A stretch of DNA of 64,000 nucleotides, from positions 43,840 to 107,839 of the forward strand of contig NW_003135357.1 in NCBI RefSeq assembly GCF_000003605.2, read 5' to 3'. Position numbers and translations under genes: made by a program. Position 1 is the stretch's first letter; each line of letters starts with the position of its first letter. This document shows, piece after piece, positions 49,859-61,883 of the stretch. The notes under the pieces are model-generated. The model ran no database searches and was not told the DNA's origin. It saw only the letters and a program-made list of their open reading frames with translations. Origin of the DNA: Saccoglossus kowalevskii (taxonomy: Eukaryota; Hemichordata; Enteropneusta; Harrimaniidae).

Positions 49859-50579
49859 CATCGTCCGAATCGCACAATTTCGCTAAAGCCGGCCATTCAT
49901 AACCGGCCCACGAACCCGTGAGTGATCGTGTTAGGAAAAGCTGTATTTCACTGAAGCTAAATTGAGTCATTTGATTGAGCGCGCCAAGGAGCTGGCGCCA
50001 CCAACCAGAGTTACTGTATGTGAAGATCGGCAGCTCATCCCAGATTAAAACAATTGCGGCGTGTAGGCTGTGTGCTGTTTCGCCCGGAGCCAAGAACAGA
50101 AGGTCTATATTCGTTGACACGTTTCCAAAATTTCTTATTCTAGAGTTGAAATTGTTTGTGGGCAAGTGAATGAGTACAGTGGAATGTCTAAATATTTGGG
50201 AAAACTCCATGGTTGTAGTAAACTGACAAAACTGTCGAAACTGATGACATATTGTTCGGTCTTCGTTGCAACACAGTCGAGGGACTGTGTTTGTAACAAA
50301 CATGTCATTTCCTCAGATACAGCACTAAGCGCTTTCTTTTGATGATCAGTAAGCTCGTTCAGAGAAACACCTAGCAACACGTTTATTTTATTCCGCCATT
50401 TTAATTTTACCAAGTAATGTGTAGTTTTTTTCGTGAGTTCTGATTGGGTGATGCAAATGAGCCGAAGTCAATCATATAATCGTTTGAGGGCGTGCGACAT
50501 ACAGTAAATCGTGGTGAAATCTGCCAAGGGTTAATGTTGAGGCTTCGGCCGAATAAATGGTCCTTGGCTGGCGAAGATG
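49859..50579 (-). mobile_element. 721-bp insertion with 9-bp target duplication
   Basis: GTTGAAATG stands on both sides (49850-49858 and 50580-50588). Unit A has it once, at about 40709-40717, as an undisturbed empty site between the same flanks. The ends read CATCGTC and, inverted, CATCTTC: short, imperfect inverted repeats. On the minus strand a 92-codon frame starts at 50413 (MVKLKWRNKINVLLGV). It is followed in another frame by an open stretch to about 49860 containing WDELPIFTYSNSGWW, as if one coding region were broken by a frameshift near 50170. I do not recognise the protein. The superfamily is unresolved; a 9-bp duplication would suit Mutator-like elements, though the ends do not look typical. 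Confidence 0.75.
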
Positions 50580-52292
50580 GTTGAAATGAAAGAATATAAC
50601 AATAAAGATGTGTAAATTATCAGTCAAATATGTATTATTACGTAATACATGTACTTACACCCGTGCTGTTAACCCATTCTCTATAATCCCCTTGACGTCG
50701 GCAAAACTTTCCCATGTTTAAAAGGTGGGCATATTATAGAAACAAAATTTGGTACAAATTAGAACTTTGAGGAGACTAAGGTTTGTTTTACATAACTTTG
50801 TTGAGATAACGTGTAACATATTTCTGAAAATCAAAGTCTGCTTTGTCTTATGCTTTCCTTAATGGGGGGGGGGCGTGGCTGAGTAGTTAGTATTTAGTAG
50901 TTTGATTGGCTAAGAATACATGACGTCATTGTGATGTCAGGTAACTCGTAGCATTGCAGTAAGTTTCCGATCTTAAAGTTTTAGTCAGCGTACTCGGTTA
51001 CATGTAAGTTTACAAATGAATTCCATGGCATCCTCTCATACTACAACCGAACGTTTTGATTCGACCAAAGTAGCTTAAAAGACTACAGACCCCGCTGCAG
51101 AAATCAGGTGTTTCAATTCCGTACAAAAATAGTTTCTACAACCTAATTATTATCGGTACTTTTCATTATTAAAAAAAACACTATTTGCTGCGTTATTTTG
51201 CGTATGCACGCGATAATTGGAATAGACTTATGATTCCGCCAAAGTCCTGATATATTATTTCCCTAACCAGAGAAAAAGAAACTTAACTTTGAGAATCAAT
51301 ATCGAAATCAATTAAATGGCCTAAAATAATTGTTTGCAATTACTTTTCCAATATTAATTAATGCGACATGTGTCCACTTTCATTTGCAGTGTTCTCTTCT
51401 GTGTGTAGACGTAGACATTAAATATTTCCGACATTGTTAACAAAATAATTTAAAATGGGCTACCTCAAAAAGTTGAGTGGTGCGACTTTCTTGTATCTTT
51501 CTCGTAATTTGCCGACCCACGTGGCAATGGGCGTTCGCGTTCAAATCAGGAGCAATATAAATTCTTTTATCTACATTTGTTTATACCATAAGTAATGCCA
51601 CTGGTAATACTTGTACAAGTGCACACAACTTTTACCTTGAATAACTAGATGAAAAAATCGATTTCACGATAAGATGGTCAAAGGTCGCAAATTAATTTGA
51701 ACCCGAACCAACGACCCAATAGCGTTCAAACGATCAGAGCCGAATCGGAGCCGTGTTTCAACCCCCATGATTTATCGGGTCGCACATTGTGAAATCGAAT
51801 GCGTTCAGACGTGGAAATTTATTGGTGAAGGCTCGTCTGAAAACAGTAAATGTATATTTTACGCGGTGTATATACATCACATGTGTTCCACATTGGACAC
51901 GACGCACTGACTGTGTCTACTTCGTGACAGTACCGAGTCGTTTCCTAGGAGTGCCGTTTATTCTTGACACGTTTCTTTTCTTTTTCAAAAACAAAAATGA
52001 CTGTAATGGTGCGTCAATGCAATAGACTACTTTATATAAAAAAAAAACGTACAATGTGGTACACGGCAAGGAATTCTATTTCCAACTTATGTAACTAACG
52101 TAGGCCTTTTTATATTGTTTCTCCCACTGACGTACCCTGACATTTGCACTTACTGTAGGGTATTATTTGAAGGTAATCACTAATTACTAATTTTTTGAAC
52201 CGCGGACTGCTGAGAGTCGGAACTTTGCCACCGCTTTTTGACGTTGACATGGCCTTTTTCATTTGAGGTGCGGTATGGTTCACCACCAGACT

Positions 52293-52342
52293 NNNNNNNN
52301 NNNNNNNNNNNNNNNNNNNNNNNNNNNNNNNNNNNNNNNNNN
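52293..52342. other. Assembly gap (50 N)
   Basis: Exactly 50 N. Open frames crossing it are meaningless. Confidence 0.98.
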
Positions 52343-53298
52343 CCTGTGTTTTCAGCAGCGCATCGTAACAAATCAAATAAAAAGGCCACCATCTTTGCTA
52401 CTAACCCGATTCAGCCTCTGAAAATTTGCACACTGGATATTTTGCGGGGGATATTTTTGGAGTTAAAAAATATCATATTTACTCAGCGAGACACACCATC
52501 TTTTTTTCCTTTCATTTTCTTTGAAAAAATAATCTTTTCAACTGGTAATCCACTTTCTCTGCAGTATTATATAGTTTTTCTAGCTGCCAATTTTATAACC
52601 AGCCTTGCTTACTACACTATCTTTTAAAACTGTTTTGAAGACGCCACTGACTTCTTCCGGAGTTGCATGTCTATTGTTCTTTTCTGCCCTACTCTCGCCC
52701 TTTGCGTGGTAGGTGACACATTTTGCAAATAGAATTACATCGCGTTTGTAGGTAATTCGGGAATTGGAAATTGCTGTAACTGTTTGACACTACCATAAGT
52801 CAACCTTGTTTGAAGGGTTTGTTACCATAATGAAATGGCGTACGTACATTTGTTTCACATGAGGTAGTGGAGTATTATTTAGGATCAAATAGACATATGA
52901 TTATAAACATAAATGAAAGGAATTTTATAAATACAGTGTTTATTAATTGTATTTAGTAATCACGTGATTGTGCCAACAGCTGCAGCGACATGTTTACTTC
53001 GCTGGTTCCCGGCGTCCCTTGCGAATGACAAGTAGGACACAGGTAACCAGTAATCGCCATATTGTTCCACTGGGCCGCAATTCCGGCCGAAAGTCACGTG
53101 TCTGTGTGACGTATTTAAAAACTTTCTAATTTTCGTTTTCTGGAAATAAGTCTTCATTACGCCATGCCCATACATTCTGCCTGCTTAGACCTACATATTT
53201 GAGATGTTTCTGGCGTTTACCTCTGTTTCTGAGCAAAAAGAAACAGTTTTATATTCGCCCAAAAGGAAACACCTGCGTAGGGCCACGAGCGTAAGTGC

Positions 53299-53405
53299 TG
53301 ACGTCAGGTAACCAAGGGAAATAGAGTAAGCAACGAGAAAGTGACGGACCAATCAGAATGCTGGAACCGTTACTTGTTACCGGCCTCTTGTGGCTTGATA
53401 CGTCA
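53299..53405. promoter_or_regulatory. Promoter-like cluster without an assigned gene
   Basis: TGACGTCA (53299-53306, a perfect CRE), CCAAT (53349-53353) and TACGTCA (53399-53405) sit in a stretch with more CG dinucleotides than its surroundings. I found no exon that it clearly serves. It lies about 1.5 kb above the NTF2-like start and could serve that gene or an undetected one. Confidence 0.3.
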
Positions 53406-54709
53406 TGACATTTGAGGCGGAAACCAGCCAACATGTTTATCGAGACGCATGGAGCAGGGCGCAACAGCCACTGGTGGCGCTGTATACAATTAAAACCAAT
53501 TTAGGTTTGCTTACGCTCACGCCGGCGTTTCATAATAAATGTATTCTATTAACAATTGCACTTTTAAATAATATTCATGAGATATGTCTACGTCATAACT
53601 TTACTACAGTTATTAGCATATTGTATAAGAAGTGCGCATGCTTCGGTCCCTTTTTCCGTATTCCACAACACAATCTAACAAGCCACTGCAGCCCGGCAAC
53701 TGTTCAGATAGCAAAAGATTTGGACATACTCCCACCATGTCATACACTGTAATGTTCAATTACAATTATGGTTCCTTCATAATTCTGGATCTGCCACGTA
53801 TTGCAGAGTTTGTAAGTTTTTGTAAGAGTAGCAGTGAAGGGTACAACGAAGGGGTCAACTCGCCACGCTGACTGTTTGGATGAATAAAGCTCGTACCTCC
53901 AAAGAGTCATCAGCCACGCTCGCTGAAGCTCTCTAACACACTACGCTAGTTCGTAACTGAATTCGCACACACTCAAATTGTGTTTCAGTTCCCAGTGGTT
54001 GAATCGTATCAACAATTCCTTGCAGTGGTCATGTCCATTCTAGTAGCCGCCACTGTCGACCGGGAATTTCTGCTTTTCATTTTGTGGCACATTGTTTCCA
54101 AACACAGTGAAGCTCTGAACCATAGCGTTTACGTGCCATAGAATGAAAATGCATGCTTTTATGACAAGTACTGTGTCAAATCCAGGGTTCCCGAGTACCG
54201 AAAAGGTCACCATTCACCACAGTCAACGTACTTGCTCCAGTGTACTCAGTAAGTCGATGCACGTTTACACTTATTGCATCGGTGATCAGTTTTCTTGTTG
54301 TCCCTTTGGTACACTGACCCGGCTCTGATCAGCCTTGAACCATACATCATTTAATGAAAGCATTGCCTTATTTGGTAGGATGCACCCTACTTATGGTGAA
54401 GGCTCACATTCATGCCTTAGATTTAGATTTTGGTGACTCCTTCAAATATTAGTTCCAATTTAGTCAAACGATCAGTTCTCGTTGCTTATCAACAGCCCCA
54501 CGCACGTCACCCCGCCGTCAATATGGCTAGCAATGCCAGATAAGGATACGCTCTTTAGCATTTTTAGCGTGTTTTGTTTTTGTTCAGCCGCGATACTTTA
54601 GAGCCGGCTTCACGGTGTGTCGCAGCGTTCGTTTGTATCGACAACTAATTTACTGCATTATGTATTTTTTTCGACTGTAAAGGCCCGAGTATGTAAACAA
54701 ACGTAGTTC

Positions 54710-54920
54710 GACACGGCATGAGCTCTTTGGTACGTGGAAATGTCCTACTAACACTAGACTCGATTCCATCCTACATTGCGACATTATCTACCTAGCTGTC
54801 TACTAATTATTGAACCGTAGGTCAATGATATCTTTGTATCCAGGTATATATCCATGTCAGACGGATAACCTGATTATTTTCTACTCGTACTGTACTGGAC
54901 ATCAAGTCAGATTTTCACAG
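54710..54920 (+). repeat. Leader/promoter segment of NTF2-like gene 1 (duplicated)
   Basis: This segment recurs at 60648-60840. Shared words include TACATTGCGACATTATCTAC, GAACCGTAGGTCAATGAT, CTTTGTATC and GTCAGACGGATAA. Here it ends 10 bp before the start codon, so it is probably promoter plus 5' leader. TATATA-like sequence is at about 54844. Confidence 0.65.
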
Positions 54921-54930
54921 CAACATCAAC

Positions 54931-57224
54931 ATGTCTTTAGCCACTACCGCTGCTGCCATTAATTCAAGATTTGTTGAGCTATACAAGGCTGGTGATATGA
55001 AAACCTTAGCGACGGAGCTGTACCATGAGGACTGTAAACTCCTGCTGAGCGGTGTTGAACCATTATTCGGTCGGAAAGGTGCGTACCGTTATCAGTAACA
55101 AACACATGACAAACTATGCACTTGTGGGCGAGTCAAACTTCAAATTCCAGCAGACAATATGCAACGGATTCATGCATATAGCATTTCGTTCCATTTTTAT
55201 AGTAGGTCAATTAATGTACATGATGTAAAAAGTTGGTCGAGTTTTTGTCGTCCTCGTCGTTAAATGTGTGTTGTCGATGGGAGTTGCTAAAACAAGTGAC
55301 AGCTTTACAGCGTATGTGCATATGTACGTGGTCAATAACAGGTAACACGTTCTATCACATGCAAATTCAATAATACACAACTTCAGCCTTATATTGGTTT
55401 ATGACTGTTTTTACTAGCAAAATGGCAATCATTACTGACGGAATGACAGCATTTACTAACTGACGACTGTCCTTGCTAACAGAATTACATCCTTTACAAC
55501 CGAACGAACGTTAATATGCTAGGTACAAATACAATTTGAATTTGGAAGAAACGAACAACAGCAAACAAACATCAATTTTAGCAGCAATCGTCATTTCGTT
55601 TTCCACAGCATTCACCGACTAGCTGAGATTGTTCCATATTTCCTTGCTGACGTGGTCTGGTAAATTCGGAATGCAGTCAAGACAAAACCAATCAAAAAAT
55701 GTAAATGAAATCGTTATTTTTTGCGCGTGAAAATGAACGGACGGACGAAATCAAAACCACATTTTTCTATTTCGGTCACGTCCGATCAGGACAAACAGGG
55801 GCGTGGTTGTGTTTATATTGGCAAGAGCTAGAACACTTAAAAAGTATATATGTGTTATACGTTACGTAATATGTCTTATTTTCGATTCTTATATAATAAC
55901 CGTTATTTCTTTTATGTAAAACTGCTCAATTACATAGTCAGGTGAACTATATGCACGATTTTTCAGCCAAATTGTTGGTGCAAAATTTGCATATATTGAT
56001 GTACTTGGTGATAATATTGGAAAAAACACCGACTCAAGTTCCTAATCAAAATGTCGGGAAAATATACAATGCCAGTGATTAGTGTTTTCTGTTACGATTG
56101 TTGATATATGTATTTTATTGTGTGAATAATGAATGAGAATATCCGATGTGCAATATTAAACACCAATTATTGAAATTTGTATAATTTATTTGAAATCAAA
56201 TTTGAAATTTAGAAACGAGAGCAGAAACTGATGGTTAAGTATGAGACGTGTTTTTTTTTAGCGTTTTTTCGATCTGGAATTCAAATATTACATATAATAA
56301 CAAAATATACTGAAATATAATAACAAAACATCGTGAAAATTGAAATCCACTATAGTTTCTGTCCAGTTAATATAATTAAACTGAAATTCTAGTTTAAGCC
56401 TTATTTTTTATATTATTTTCTATGTGAGATTTCATTTTTGATGGTAGTTTTGTAGAGTTTTAGGAATCGCAAACACAAAATAACCAATATTTATGTAATA
56501 AAAAAATAACACACAATTTAAAAATAATACAACTAAATATTAAAGATGAAACACTAGTGTACAATACATATTTGATTGGTCTCAAGTGTTATCTTATGTG
56601 TATTTTAGTGTATAAATGGATCAAATATAAAAACAATGTTGCTATATGCCTCAAAAAAGGACACTAAATTGCAGAAGAACATCGCCAATAAACACTAAAA
56701 TCAAAATAGATGATAGCAATGGTAGGCAGAGAAATCCATACTTCATGTGGCGTTGATGGCGGTGTTCCCTTCTTCTATATAAAACACCAGCGTTTATGAC
56801 GGTAGTCGATCATTAACATGAATAGCTCCACCTCCAACTTTGTCTCGTCTGTATGTGATTTGTTACTTCTTTTTTATGGCTTTATTTGACTAATTGTGAT
56901 AATTATTCTATTAATTTCAATTTTAATGTATTTGTTAAGCTTAAAAATACATTTATTCCGAAAATCACAATTGATGTTACTTCATTTACATTTGTAGGTG
57001 TGGAAGAAGGACTGAACGCACTGAAGAAATCGGGTGTAGCGGAAATAAAGATCGCTTCAGAAGAAATTGATGGGTTCGAGACTGACACAGCTTACGATCG
57101 TGGAAATTGCATTTTTTTTAACGATGATGGTATCCAGTTGGAAGTTGGCAAATATCTAGCGATCTATAAGAAAGTGCATGGGAAATATCTTATGTGTATC
57201 GATATCGCCAACAGCAACATTTGA
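54931..57224 (+). CDS. NTF2/SnoaL-like small protein, two exons
   Basis: Exons 54931-55078 and 56998-57224 (TGA) join in phase 1 to give 124 residues, the usual length of a single cone-shaped NTF2-like (SnoaL/DUF4440) domain. The N-terminal helix RFVELYKAGDMKTLATELYHEDCKLL, described here by its key residues F-LY-GD-L-LYH-D, is typical, as is the FGRKGVEEGL turn. The end (G-Y-AIYKKVHGKYLMCIDIANSN) matches the family's last strands (Y...W...dG.W....D..N). There is no signal peptide or membrane segment. Such proteins bind small hydrophobic ligands or act as isomerase-like enzymes; this one's ligand is not evident. An AATAAA lies at 57278. A damaged duplicate follows at 61610. Confidence 0.88.
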
Positions 57225-57277
57225 GTGTTAATTGGAAATCAAGTCAAAGAGAGTGGCGTCTACTGAATTCACAGTAA

Positions 57278-57283
57278 AATAAA
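57278..57283 (+). terminator. Polyadenylation signal of the NTF2-like gene
   Basis: AATAAA, 54 bp after the stop codon at 57222-57224. Confidence 0.6.
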
Positions 57284-59965
57284 CCTCCTTTAATTAAACT
57301 GCTTTGTGTTAATTTCAGTCCTTGATTCCAATGTACACGTAGGCAGTTTTCGTGGTTGCCTTCGTGTATTTGCATTCTTCCAGGATCAAAACTAGATTGG
57401 TCCTTATTCTTACCTGGTGGTTCAAGAGCAAATGAGATCGGCTCTTATTTCCTGCTGTCAGAAAAGAATTTTTATCATAATTTGGCTTGATGCATTAATC
57501 AATATTTTAATTACATGCAACACACAAGTGTATTAATGTAAGATTAGAAAACTATGAGGAGCACTTAGGGTTAAGGTTATTCCTGATGGGAGATATGTAT
57601 AAGTTTGAAACATCGCAAAAAAAATAATTGTAAAAACTATTTAAAAAAAAAATCAACGCAGTATTGGTGACCCACATTTCAAACTGAATTATTTGAATCG
57701 TGATTTGTAATTCGTGATCTAACCCGTCGATAAACGAGCGATTATTCAAAGTCTAATTGCGATATAGGAGATTCAGGAAGGAAGAAGGACTGATACACAT
57801 AACTAGCGGACAATTCGTATCGGCGGCCGGGGGGGGGATACATAGAATTTGCCTAACAGAGACGTGCCAATGAAATGGGTCTCGTTTTTAGGATTTTAGG
57901 TATAAGTATCAGTCTTATTTCTGGTCAAGATAGTTATAAATATCTATACTATTTTCCCGATCCCCAGTTTCTGATAGCGGACCCCAAGGAGATCAAAGAG
58001 AAAGCAAACTGTTCTTTCTCATTTAACAACCTACATAACCTGAACATGGTGTTAGTAATATGCTCTTATGTAAGTGACAGAAGTGCTTCTATGGTCAAAA
58101 TACATATTTTAATAAATCAATATACAATGCAACTGTTGGCTTACATGTACTTCTATTAGAGATGCTCTTCTAATAGAGCAAATACAGTAACTTTTTAAAC
58201 AGTAATGACAGAAATGATAATTTGGTATAAATATGGGTATATATTTTGCCACTATCCAGGTATAAAAATTGTCACACTTTTGAGCACTCTGGGGCACCTC
58301 CTTACAAAGCTATGTATCAACTGCCCCCGGGATCAGCGGTAGCAAGTGATTCAGCAAGACTGAACATTGCACAGATAAACGGAATGTATTCAGACAATCT
58401 GCATTTATGATGGGAACTGCAAACATTTTCTGTAAATATTTATTATTCCGAATTGTTGTGCTGGTTATTTAGCAATAGCAAATTTATCACAAGTTAAGAT
58501 TTCTGCATTGTTTCCCACTGTTTAAGATTACTGCGTAGATGTAAATACCCTTAAACAGTTGCTTCAAAATCAATACTCAACTTACCCATGTTTTTTTTAT
58601 TTGGTTGTCTAACAACAATCAAATAACCACAGTAATTACTGGCTCACAAACTATCTCCTCTAAATATACCCTCAGTATAACTCTTCCCAAACGGTAGCAT
58701 AATGTCGATAGATACATGCAACACAATTTCACGATTTTGAATTTTGTTTTACTTCTGAAATGACAAGTATTATATTTCTCAGATAACTTTAATTACACCC
58801 ACCGGTTTCAACCAATACAATTAAAAGATAACAGTGGGTCATTTTACTAATCATCCTACCTCTGATCGTGTATGCATTTTATTTTCAACACACTCACCCA
58901 TCTATATATGGTAGACGTGGTTTGCCGGTCGAAGCCAGGATAAAGCACATTACACATTCAAAAAAAATAATAAGAAAATGGTTTTAATATTACATATCCA
59001 TATGACAATCCATATGCTAGCCCATAAAAAGAAAGACTTATCTGATCAGTTTAGAGAAAAGTGGTAATAAATAGTCAGTGTCAGTGATGATAACATGATG
59101 AAAGTCAAACCCATGGTGTATACACCATATTTCTCCCACACAATGGAGATGCTGAGAAGGCTAGCTGCGCACAGTTGAGTAAAGTTAATGTAGTAAATTC
59201 AAGTCTGGAGTTCAATGCGGTAGCAGACTACAAATAATCGAGCAGAGACACAAAGGTACTGGCATAGATAGGAATAGGTTGCCTACATAGAGTACGCTCC
59301 ATCATTGGATACAGAGTAATTTGTAACACATATAATTTGTAGTCTTTCCAGCTATTGTTGACTGTATGTAGCAGTACATTGTACAGTGTCATCTTGCAGG
59401 AGCATTATACTTAAACTGTTGAAGGTTTTTCCGAAGACTGACTAAATATTATATTTAAAGCTGTTGGTCAATGTCTTTGGTAAAGATGGGCAGTATTTTT
59501 ACTGTATAGGGGATTGCCCTTGAGAGCTCGTCATCAAGTTGTGATATAGACTTACAGTTGTTACCTAGATAGTTGACAGTTTCCACGGCTAAAGTTGGAC
59601 CAAATCCTCAATAACAAGTTGTCTACAAGATCCATTGCGTGTTTCACATATCCATCTGGTGAAATATGTCCAAAACGAAATCATACTGTGCACAGGTACT
59701 TCTGTTGAACAGCACTGAACAGAGACAGAATTGATGGGAGAACGAGGGTGGGGGATATGCTATGAAATAATTGAATACCAAGCTCCGATATTGAGAATTT
59801 GGTAGCAGCCGATATTTCGTCACTGTGAATTTGTTGTAGATTAGAAGGGACGCTGTGTCACAGTCCAGTGGAATTTAAAAGGTTGTTCATTATCGGTCTG
59901 TGTCGACCATGAGCAGTGTTGGCACTTTGTGGCCCGACTCCATTGAATTAACATTGTTCCTTTGA
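57284..59965. other. Intergenic DNA
   Basis: Nothing is supported here on either strand. Open frames are short and AT-driven. A run of G (57829-57837) and short stretches of stop-poor sequence were looked at without result. Confidence 0.5.
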
Positions 59966-60560
59966 CTATGATGCATAATTATTATTATTAATCCTTTCAG
60001 GCCAAAAGAGTCCCGTATTAAATACATTACAAACACCAACACTAATAAATACAACGTCTAAAATAAGTCCAAAATTTGGATAAGAAAAACTGTTAGAATT
60101 GACACAAGAACGAATTAAAGCATTATCACTCTTAAGTAGGCGTTGGATGAAGTTATATAATTCCATGCGCTGAAGAGATTCAAAACATTTCTATTCGTCC
60201 GTTTAAGGCAGTAGATCAATCTTATAGCGTTATTATAAGCCACTCGCACAGTATTCACAATTTGTGTAGGATAATCACACCAAACATTCAAACAATATAT
60301 ACTGTATAAATACGTTCTAAATAACTTACACTTAACGTAATTTGAACTTTTTATAAATTGTTGTAAAATAAAAATTTGCCCTAGCATAAATAGACCAAAA
60401 TTGTCGCTTAATATCAGCTTCATTCTTGCCATCTGATGACACCATATAGCCCAGGTACTTTTACACTGAGACGGATATGAGAGGTTTACCATACAAGTAC
60501 ACGCTTGGGACCCTTGTCTGTCCCCACGTTTTTGGAAAGAATGACAAGCATAATGTTTGT
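59966..60560 (-). mobile_element. 3' fragment of a non-LTR retrotransposon (LINE)
   Basis: The minus strand encodes, with at least two frameshifts, the C-terminal part of a LINE reverse transcriptase. There is a KYLG/GYMVSSDG-like stretch near 60440, then LFRTYLYSIYCLNVWCDY and VAYNNAIRLIYCL (60310-60200), and finally a third-frame segment with FIQRLLKSDN near 60120. The order of these motifs and the ATT/AAT-rich tail at 59975-59995 suit the 3' end of a 5'-truncated, long-dead insertion. The clade was not determined. It ends just before the duplicated leader at 60648. Confidence 0.7.
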
Positions 60561-60647
60561 CTCGGCTAGAGCTCTAAGTAAGCACTCTAATAATTAAACT
60601 ATTGGTCATATGACGTGAATTTATCTACGCGACCTCTGTGACCGGGT

Positions 60648-60840
60648 GACACGGTCTGAGCTCTTTAGTGTGTGGAAATACGATCCCATCATACATTGCG
60701 ACATTATCTACCCCGCCGTCTACCAATTAATGAACCGTAGGTCAATGATCTCTTTGTATCAAGCTATATATTCCTGTCAGACGGATAATCTCACTACCCT
60801 CAACGTGTACAGTCCTGGACGGCAAATCGGATTATTACAG
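60648..60840 (+). repeat. Leader/promoter segment of NTF2-like gene 2
   Basis: The duplicate of 54710-54920. In gene 1 this segment runs directly into the start codon. Here it is interrupted after ATTATTACAG (60840) by the 750-bp solo LTR. Confidence 0.65.
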
Positions 60841-61590
60841 TGTGACGCATTTTGTGTAATTTGATATTTATAGACGTGTGTATTTTTTGTATGCCAATAG
60901 ATAATGATCGAATTTACTGGAGCTTAAGGAGTCTTTGTCCACTATAAATGTAGGTCACAGGTCAATTTCAATTAGTCGTCTATTATCAGAGTCTGGACAC
61001 ATGGCTAATCACCAACACCTTGCCACGTGGAGGCATGCAGTTGCTTCGTTACGAGTTTTCAAAGACAGATTGTTTCACGTCAAGCCGAATTGAAGACAAT
61101 GTACAGTTTCACTATGTCATTCCATGGACGTTTGTAAGAACTGCATCCTCTCTCTCTCAGCAAGATTTACAAGAACTCACTGCCGTCCAGCAATCACGTC
61201 ACAATTGTTCAAGCCGAAGCCAGCCAAAGATTAGGCCACGTGTTGTTTGCGTCGAAAAGATTGACTTTTGAAACTAAGTATTTTAGTGTCCATATCGTTC
61301 TATGACTCCAGGCGACTGTAAATGTATTTTCCTTGCGTTGTCTAATTTTGTGTGTCTTACCACACTGTTATTGTATTATGCTGAATTTGTGAATTTATTG
61401 TTCATTTGAATTAATGTCTTTTGATACCTCGTGAGCGCACTATATTTATTTACACGAATACAATAATAGAATTTGACAATATCCTGTGTTCGTGTCGTTT
61501 CTTGTTGCGAACCCCTTGTTTGGGTTAGGGTCAACGGAAAGATTCCAGTCTGTCCGTCATCCGACTTTAGACCCAAACTCGGTCGTAACA
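60841..61590 (+). mobile_element. Solo LTR splitting the leader of NTF2-like gene 2
   Basis: The insert begins TGTGACGC and ends GGTCGTAACA, the TGT...ACA ends expected of an LTR. It is flanked by TACAG (60836-60840) and TGCAG (61591-61595), a near-perfect 5-bp target duplication. Comparison with gene 1 (TTCACAGCAACATC before the ATG) shows that the host sequence resumes exactly after it (CAGCAACAACTG). It carries no open frame of note. The orientation is uncertain; plus is assumed because the tail looks like an LTR 3' end. Confidence 0.7.
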
Positions 61591-61609
61591 TGCAGCAACA
61601 ACTGCAACG

Positions 61610-61748
61610 ATGTCCATATCCGAATTAAAATCGGCCGTTGCTGCCGCTCATGCAAGATTTACTGAACTATACATGGCGGGTGACATGAAAACCCTAGTGA
61701 CGGAACTGTACCATGAGGGCTGTAAAATAATGATGAGCGGTCAGAAAA
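61610..61748 (+). pseudogene. NTF2/SnoaL-like gene 2, exon 1 only (damaged duplicate)
   Basis: The start at 61610 (MSISELKSA) is followed by sequence parallel to gene 1: ARFTELYMAGDMKTL and ELYHEGCKIMMSG. Relative to gene 1 an 18-bp in-frame deletion removes VEPLFG just before the splice site. The donor is GTGTGT at 61749, still in phase 1. Intron homology continues to about 61835, then the LTR element intervenes. No second exon is found before the window ends, so the gene may be split by the insertion or dead. If exon 2 lies beyond 64000 it could still be spliced, so the pseudogene call is provisional. Confidence 0.7.
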
Positions 61749-61883
61749 GTGTGTGCTGTTATCAGTAACAAACGCATGGCAAACAAATGCAATTGTTGGA
61801 GAGTCGAACTTCAAATTCTTCAGACATTATGCAACATAAGTATGTAGATTAGTTTTATTGTATTGTATTGTATTATTATACAT

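Larger units (their letters stand above)
41359..50870. repeat. Recent tandem duplication, unit B (carries family copy 4)
   Basis: The partner of 32841-41358. It is longer partly because of the 721-bp insertion at 49859-50579 and indels in the introns. Its end near the poly-G run at 50864-50871 corresponds to the AATGG at the unit A end (41358). Confidence 0.8.
50871..54930. other. Intergenic DNA between the family array and the NTF2-like genes
   Basis: No exon is supported. The strand of genes switches here from minus to plus. Promoter-like blocks lie at 50905-50928 (CCAAT box on the minus strand, TGACGTCA) and 53299-53405. A 50-N gap is at 52293-52342. Part of the interval just above 54931 (54710-54920) is the leader and promoter of the NTF2-like gene, judged by its duplicate at 60648-60840. 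Confidence 0.5.
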
